Shown here piece after piece: positions 14,393-17,825 of a stretch of 17,825 bases of DNA; position 1 is the stretch's first letter, and each line of letters opens with the position of its first letter. The stretch comes from Candidatus Firestonebacteria bacterium RIFOXYA2_FULL_40_8 (lineage in GTDB: Bacteria; Oederibacteriota; D2-FULL-39-29): positions 1 to 17,825 of the forward strand of contig MFGS01000004.1 of assembly GCA_001778355.1 (NCBI GenBank), in the 5' to 3' direction. The position numbers and the translations under genes are program-made. Below the pieces are notes generated by a model, which was given only the letters and a program-made list of their open reading frames with translations, was not told the DNA's origin and searched no databases.

Positions 14393-15285
14393 CAGTCTGA
14401 AGTTATCCGGTCTTTACCGTCAACCTTGCTTTTGTACATCAGTTTGTCCGCCCGCGCTATTAAAGATTTTGAATTGTCGCCCTTTTCAGCCATTGTGGCT
14501 CCGGTAGAGATTGTGACCCTGATGGGTCTGTTGTCAACAAGGAGCATAGAGCGGCCTACCAGCATGTGAATTTTTTCTGCAATACTGATAAGTTCCGCCT
14601 TGTCTATTTTTTCCAGGATAACGAGGAACTCTTCCCCTCCCCAGCGGCTAACGGTGTCAAAGCTCCGGATGTTCTTTGAAATGGTTTTGGCCACCATACG
14701 GAGTACCTTGTCCCCGGTTTCATGTCCGAAGGTATCGTTAATATTTTTAAAATTGTCTATATCAATAAAAAGCACGCCAAAAGGGCTTTCGTATCTTTTC
14801 ATCTCGGCAAAGCGGGCTTTTAAATCTGTATCCGCGTGTCTTCTGTTTCCCATCTCGGTGAGAGCGTCAAAAAAAGCCATTCTTTTTAATTCTTGAAAGA
14901 GCATTGCATCATTCGACCGTTCTCGGAATATTTCCACTGCCCCTATGACCTTACCCAAAGTGTCTTTTATAGGAACTACTTTTACATCTACGAGAACCCG
15001 GTAACCTTCTTTGTGATGCAGATAAATTTCGGCGTTCTGGGTGCATTTATTCTCAAGGGCCGCAGAAAGAGGGCATCCTGTCATACAAAGAGAGTTGCCT
15101 AATTTATCAGTATGTATAAGAATGTTGTCGGAACAGTGTTTTCCCAGAACTTCAGCAGCTGTGAACCCTGTTATTTTTTCGGCGCCCGTATTCCAGAAAG
15201 TAATCAGGCGGTCAGGATCGACGAAGTAAACCCCGTCTTCCATATATTGAAGCAGTTCTTTAAATGAGTCATCATTAATAGGCAT
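14392..15285 (-). CDS. PAS-GGDEF diguanylate cyclase
   Basis: A 297-residue cytosolic enzyme predicted to make cyclic di-GMP from two GTP. The PAS domain (about 8-122) has WNTGAEKITGFTAAEVLGKH and a cysteine set, C51, C67, C71 and C81, in the pattern HC-x15-CMTGCPL; such PAS domains may sense redox state or bind a metal or heme, which is inference. A short helix leads to the GGDEF domain: FFDALTEMGNRRHAD (138-152), LFIDIDNFKNINDTFGHETG (172-191), and the active-site motif GGEEF (216-220). An inhibitory-site RxxD (RSFD, 207-210) lies exactly five residues before it, so product feedback is likely. It heads an operon with the esterase and DUF2156 genes. There is no Shine-Dalgarno; a -10 box ends 7 bases before the ATG. 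Confidence 0.94.
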   Translation of the reverse strand: MPINDDSFKELLQYMEDGVYFVDPDRLITFWNTGAEKITGFTAAEVLGKHCSDNILIHTDKLGNSLCMTGCPLSAALENKCTQNAEIYLHHKEGYRVLVDVKVVPIKDTLGKVIGAVEIFRERSNDAMLFQELKRMAFFDALTEMGNRRHADTDLKARFAEMKRYESPFGVLFIDIDNFKNINDTFGHETGDKVLRMVAKTISKNIRSFDTVSRWGGEEFLVILEKIDKAELISIAEKIHMLVGRSMLLVDNRPIRVTISTGATMAEKGDNSKSLIARADKLMYKSKVDGKDRITSD

Positions 15286-15292
15286 TACACTA

Positions 15293-15320
15293 AATATACC
15301 ATTTTCCCATTAAAAATCAA
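15293..15320 (-). promoter_or_regulatory. Promoter of the PAS-GGDEF operon, positioned for leaderless transcription
   Basis: On the minus strand TTGATT (15320-15315), a 16-base spacer and TATATT (15298-15293) are followed by 7 bases before the ATG at 15285. The expected +1 falls at or next to the start codon and no ribosome-binding site is present. Confidence 0.6.
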
Positions 15321-15343
15321 TGAGAATCCGAAGAAAAGCATAT

Positions 15344-15460
15344 AGATGCTTAGAGGCTCAGATGCTTGGATGCTTAGAAAATATATTCAATTCAATTTTT
15401 TGCTGCGCCTCTCTACCAAAGATCCGCCTATATAATTGGCGGACGCGCTTCTGAGCATCC
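15344..15460. repeat. Element C: octamer array, GGCGGA hairpin, inverted octamers
   Basis: The left arm has four exact 8-base units: AGATGCTT, AGAGGCTC, AGATGCTT and GGATGCTT (15344-15375). The core is TCCGCC (15423-15428), 9 AT-rich bases, and GGCGGA (15438-15443). The right arm reads GCGCTTCT then GAGCATCC (15445-15460), the inverse complement of GGATGCTC-AGAAGCGC. AAGCAT-atag-ATGCTT (15336-15351) adds a small palindrome at the outer left edge. The element fills most of the 230-base divergent gap between the GGDEF and FAH genes. Confidence 0.65.
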
Positions 15461-15480
15461 GGCTGATTCTTTTTATGCTC

Positions 15481-15509
15481 TTGATTTACCCTTTAATCGT
15501 CAGTATAAT
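15481..15509 (+). promoter_or_regulatory. Promoter of the FAH-family gene, positioned for leaderless transcription
   Basis: TTGATT (15481-15486), a 17-base spacer and a perfect TATAAT (15504-15509) are followed by 6 bases (AGAACC) and the ATG at 15516. The expected transcription start coincides with the start codon. No Shine-Dalgarno lies between them. Confidence 0.75.
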
Positions 15510-15515
15510 AGAACC

Positions 15516-16433
15516 ATGAGAATATTCGCCTATGAACATGGAAAAACAGCTCCGCTTGGGCTTGTCTATAAAGGAAAGAATTATTGCCTGTCAGGATTAC
15601 TTCGCTTGTACTACTTCCAAAAAGGAAAGTTTCTTCCATGGGGTTACGATCTCAAATGGCTTCTGGAAAAGGAGCTTCTAACTCCAACGATAATGAAAGA
15701 ATTACAGCACTACGCGGAGAATTCAAAGGTTTTAAACAGGTTTTTGATGACGGGGAAGGTCAAGCTCCTGCCTCCGGTATTACCGGGCAAGATTATTGCT
15801 CTCGGGCGTAATTTTGCAAAGCATGCAAAGGAGCAGAATGCCCCGGTCCCGGTAGAGCCGATTATCTTTGAGAAGGCAGCTTCTTCCGTGATTGGCCCGG
15901 ACGCTCCTGTTGTCTATCCTGCTTTTATGGTGAAAGAGTTTAAAAAAGAAGCGAGGGTTGATCATGAAGTTGAGCTTGCCGTAATAATAGACAAGAAAGC
16001 TTCCAAAATAAAAGCAAAAGACGCCATGAAATATGTTTTTGGCTATACAATTATTAATGATGTTTCCGCCAGGAATATTCAGGCAATAGATTTTAAAAAG
16101 ACCCAGCCGTGGTTCAGGTCAAAGGGTATTGATACCTTCTGTCCTCTCGGTCCGGTTGTTGTTACCAAAGATGAAATTAAAAACCCGCATAATCTAAAAG
16201 TAGAACTCCGGGTGAACGGGAAGATAAGGCAGAAGGATTCCACAAAAACGTTTATCTTTAAAATTCCGGAAATGATAGAGTATATTACGAAATATCTGAC
16301 CCTTATGCCGGGAGACGTTATCTCCACCGGCACGCCCGATGGCATCTCGCCTGTCTACCCCGGTGACGTTATGGAAGCAGAGATAGAAAAGATTGGAATA
16401 CTAAGAAACGAAGTGGTGAAAGAGAGTTTATAA
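15516..16433 (+). CDS. Fumarylacetoacetate hydrolase (FAH) family protein
   Basis: A 305-residue protein with an N-terminal cap-like region (1-85) and an FAH catalytic domain (about 90-300). Signatures: KIIALGRNFAKHAKEQ (92-107), PIIFEKAASSVIGP (115-128), the metal-binding segment RVDHEVELAVII (147-158) with E151 and E153, GYTIINDVSARNIQ (176-189) with D182, KGIDTFCPLGP (203-213), and PGDVISTGTPDGI near the C-terminus. The family splits C-C bonds in acylpyruvates or isomerises or decarboxylates 2-hydroxy-dienoates of aromatic catabolism; many members are oxaloacetate decarboxylases or tautomerases. No aromatic-pathway genes are adjacent, so a general acylpyruvase or oxaloacetate role is as likely. 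The final codons (Ser, Leu, stop) lie within the left arm of repeat element D. Confidence 0.92.
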   Translation: MRIFAYEHGKTAPLGLVYKGKNYCLSGLLRLYYFQKGKFLPWGYDLKWLLEKELLTPTIMKELQHYAENSKVLNRFLMTGKVKLLPPVLPGKIIALGRNFAKHAKEQNAPVPVEPIIFEKAASSVIGPDAPVVYPAFMVKEFKKEARVDHEVELAVIIDKKASKIKAKDAMKYVFGYTIINDVSARNIQAIDFKKTQPWFRSKGIDTFCPLGPVVVTKDEIKNPHNLKVELRVNGKIRQKDSTKTFIFKIPEMIEYITKYLTLMPGDVISTGTPDGISPVYPGDVMEAEIEKIGILRNEVVKESL

Positions 16434-16539
16434 GGTTTTTAAAGTTTGTAAGGTCTTTTTCAAATGTGGTATTATTAAATTAAAACACTACATTAATGTA
16501 AAACTTTATGAACTTTACAAACCTTACAAACTTTATAAA
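16427..16539. repeat. Element D: nonamer array, AT-rich core, inverted nonamer array
   Basis: The left arm has three 9-base units: TTTATAAGG, TTTTTAAAG and TTTGTAAGG (16427-16453). The right arm has four units on the other strand, reading on the plus strand CTTTATGAA, CTTTACAAA, CCTTACAAA and CTTTATAAA (16504-16539). Arms 16427-16454 and 16512-16539 are complementary at 24 of 28 positions. The core contains a weak inverted pair AATGTGGT / ACTACATT. The left arm overlaps the last codons and stop of the FAH-family gene. Confidence 0.8.
16446..16475 (+). promoter_or_regulatory. Possible promoter of the CoA-binding gene inside element D
   Basis: TTGTAA (16446-16451), an 18-base spacer and TATTAT (16470-16475) could start transcription near 16482. 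The leader would then carry only the right arm of element D. The match is moderate and AT-rich sequence gives chance hits. Confidence 0.4.
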
Positions 16540-16558
16540 CTGAGACGAGAGGACAATC

Positions 16559-16939
16559 ATGGACGCGAGTCTTATTACCGAATTTATGCAGCAGAAAGTG
16601 TTCGCCGTTGTCGGAGCTTCTTCAAATCCGGAAAAGTACGGCTATACTATTACTAAAAACCTTCTGGACCGCGGTTACAAAGTGTATCCGGTAAATCCGC
16701 GGCTGGAAGAGCTTCACGGCGTAAAATGTTATAAATCGCTGACGGATCTTCCCGAAAAGCCGGACGTAGTAGATGTTGTTATTCCTCCAAAACTGACGGA
16801 AGAACTGATGAAAGAAGTGTTAAAGCTCGGGTTAACCCGTGTCTGGATGCAGCCCGGAGCGGAAAGCAGCGCAGCCGTAGAGTTTTGCGAAAAGAATGGA
16901 ATTAAAGTGATCCATGGCGCCTGCGTCATGATGCAGTAA
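16559..16939 (+). CDS. YccU-like CoA-binding domain protein
   Basis: A 126-residue, single-domain Rossmann-fold protein of the CoA-binding (YccU) family. Visible motifs are VFAVVGASSNPEKYGYTI (14-31), GYKVYPVNPRLEELHG (39-54), DVVDVVIPP (69-77), and VWMQPGAESSAAVEFC (95-110). The ending GIKVIHGACVMMQ has a Cys (C122) near the C-terminus. It resembles the nucleotide-binding half of succinyl-CoA synthetase alpha but lacks the catalytic His domain, so it is probably a CoA-binding or regulatory protein; the physiological role is unknown. The ATG follows GAGAGGA at good spacing. Repeat element D lies upstream and element E downstream. Confidence 0.92.
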   Translation: MDASLITEFMQQKVFAVVGASSNPEKYGYTITKNLLDRGYKVYPVNPRLEELHGVKCYKSLTDLPEKPDVVDVVIPPKLTEELMKEVLKLGLTRVWMQPGAESSAAVEFCEKNGIKVIHGACVMMQ

Positions 16940-16954
16940 AAAGAAAAGTACTAT

Positions 16955-17087
16955 TGACTAATGACTAGTGACTAATTAAGGTGGGCGGAAACAACCTCCG
17001 CCATATATACAAGAAATAAAGAATTATATTCGCGGAGTTTTTTCTCCGCGTTCATTAAATAGTCATTAGTCACTAGTAATTAGTCAT
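16955..17087. repeat. Element E: heptamer array, two GC hairpins, inverted heptamer array
   Basis: The left arm has three exact heptamers: TGACTAA, TGACTAG and TGACTAA (16955-16975). The right arm has four inverted heptamers: TAGTCAT, TAGTCAC, TAGTAAT and TAGTCAT (17060-17087). Arms 16955-16976 and 17065-17086 are complementary at 21 of 22 positions. Between them are GGCGGA-aacaacc-TCCGCC (16984-17002) and CGCGGAG-tttttt-CTCCGCG (17031-17050). It fills nearly all the gap between the CoA-binding gene and the NAD synthetase gene, ending 8 bases before the GGGAGG ribosome-binding site. Confidence 0.82.
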
Positions 17088-17103
17088 TTATTTTGGGAGG
17101 TTT

Positions 17104-17825
17104 ATGCGTATCGCTTTATGTCAAATAAATACCACTGTCGGGGATTTTCGCGGGAATACGGCGAAGATCATTGAATATTTGGGGAAGGCAAAAGCGCTAA
17201 AGGCCGATATTTGCGTTTTCCCGGAGCTGGCAATCACGGGGTATCCGCCGGAAGATCTCCTTCTTAAACAGAAATTCATAAAAGATAATCAAGAGGCGTT
17301 AAAAGAAATATCTGCTCAGGTTAAAGGAATATCTGCGGTTGTCGGGTTTGTTGATAAAGACGGGCAGGTGCTTTTTAACAGCGCAGCGCTGATAACCGAG
17401 GGAAAAGTAACGGGGATTTATCATAAGAATCACCTCCCAAATTACGGGGTTTTCGACGAAAAGAGGTATTTTAAGCCCGGAGATAAGCCGTTTGTAGCTG
17501 AAGTTGCGGGTGTAAATATCGGGATAAATATCTGCGAGGATATCTGGATAGAAGACGGCCCTGTTAAAGCGGAAGCGTCTTTGGGAGCTGAACTCATCAT
17601 CACTATTAACGCCTCGCCTTATCACGCGGGTAAGGTTGCTGAAAGGGAAAAGCTTGTTCAAAAACAGGCAAAAGACAACGCTGTATATATAGTATATGTA
17701 AATATGGTAGGGGGGCAGGACGAACTGGTATTCGACGGCAACTCCCTGGCGGTGGATAAGGCCGGAAAAATTATGACCCATGCAAAGGGATTTACGGAAG
17801 AACTTTTACTGGTAGATATTCCTCT
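17104..17825 (+). CDS. nadE: Glutamine-dependent NAD+ synthetase, N-terminal glutaminase domain (3' truncated)
   Basis: The frame is open to the right edge, giving the first 240 residues. They form a nitrilase-fold amidase domain with the complete catalytic triad: Glu41 in VFPELAITGYPPEDLL, Lys108 in YHKNHLPNYGVFDEKRYF and Cys144 in GINICEDIW. YGVFDEKRYF and NASPYHAGKVAEREKL (169-184) are characteristic of the NadE type rather than generic nitrilases. This domain releases ammonia from glutamine, which the C-terminal synthetase domain (outside the window) uses to amidate deamido-NAD+ in the last step of NAD biosynthesis. The ATG follows GGGAGG with short spacing. It is separated from the CoA-binding gene by repeat element E. 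Confidence 0.93.
   Translation, partial: MRIALCQINTTVGDFRGNTAKIIEYLGKAKALKADICVFPELAITGYPPEDLLLKQKFIKDNQEALKEISAQVKGISAVVGFVDKDGQVLFNSAALITEGKVTGIYHKNHLPNYGVFDEKRYFKPGDKPFVAEVAGVNIGINICEDIWIEDGPVKAEASLGAELIITINASPYHAGKVAEREKLVQKQAKDNAVYIVYVNMVGGQDELVFDGNSLAVDKAGKIMTHAKGFTEELLLVDIP

Noticed and set aside
17031..17050. CGCGGAG-tttttt-CTCCGCG as a simple intrinsic terminator
   Set aside because: The T-run is in the loop and not after the stem, so it does not fit the standard terminator; it is kept as part of element E.
16427..17087. A CRISPR array in the repeat-rich gaps
   Set aside because: Units are 7-9 bases with no spacers between them, and no cas genes are present.
17299..17781. 160-codon open frame on the minus strand
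   Set aside because: It is antisense to nadE, which has complete catalytic motifs; the minus-strand translation shows no recognisable domain or start signal.

Overview
The window looks like chromosomal DNA from a moderately AT-rich, probably uncultivated bacterium. Two observations suggest a Gram-negative-type envelope: lipoprotein and Sec signal peptides, and a MoxR/DUF58 envelope cluster. Distinctive short tandem repeats fill several gaps between genes. The lineage cannot be fixed from sequence alone; an Elusimicrobiota- or Omnitrophota-like candidate phylum is only a guess. No tRNA, rRNA, CRISPR array, transposase or phage gene was seen.

Left part (1-7584): the tail of a SpoIIM-family membrane protein (+) converges on a tightly coupled minus-strand operon. 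In transcription order that operon is a polytopic membrane protein, a DUF4129 protein, a DUF4350 protein, a MoxR AAA+ ATPase and a DUF58 protein. An RDD-family membrane protein is divergent from it, followed by a GT87-type polyprenol-dependent glycosyltransferase. SpoIIM, RDD, DUF4129, DUF4350, MoxR and DUF58 genes recur together in many bacteria and probably form one membrane-associated chaperone system of unsettled function. The two divergent promoters have -35 boxes one base apart.

Middle (7585-11657): an exported cysteine-rich protein with a duplicated 18-residue Cys motif and a C-terminal YHS-like metal site; a strong terminator; a SlyD-type FKBP isomerase made as a lipoprotein but carrying a second, internal ribosome-binding site and start; a formate/nitrite-family channel; a CPBP-protease homologue that lacks the catalytic residues; and a convergent unknown gene with a near-consensus promoter.

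Right part (11658-17825): a minus-strand operon of PAS-GGDEF diguanylate cyclase, secreted type-B carboxylesterase and DUF2156 protein. Plus-strand genes follow: a fumarylacetoacetate-hydrolase-family enzyme, a YccU-like CoA-binding protein and the start of glutamine-dependent NAD+ synthetase, cut by the window edge.

The most unusual signal is outside the genes. Five gaps carry short tandem arrays with unit lengths of 7, 7, 8, 9 and 7 bases, each with its own unit sequence. Four begin at or just after a stop codon. Three are built as array - hairpin core - inverted array. A second unusual signal is that three genes have a good sigma-70-type -10 box only 6-7 bases before the ATG and no Shine-Dalgarno sequence, which suggests leaderless transcripts next to ordinary SD-led genes.
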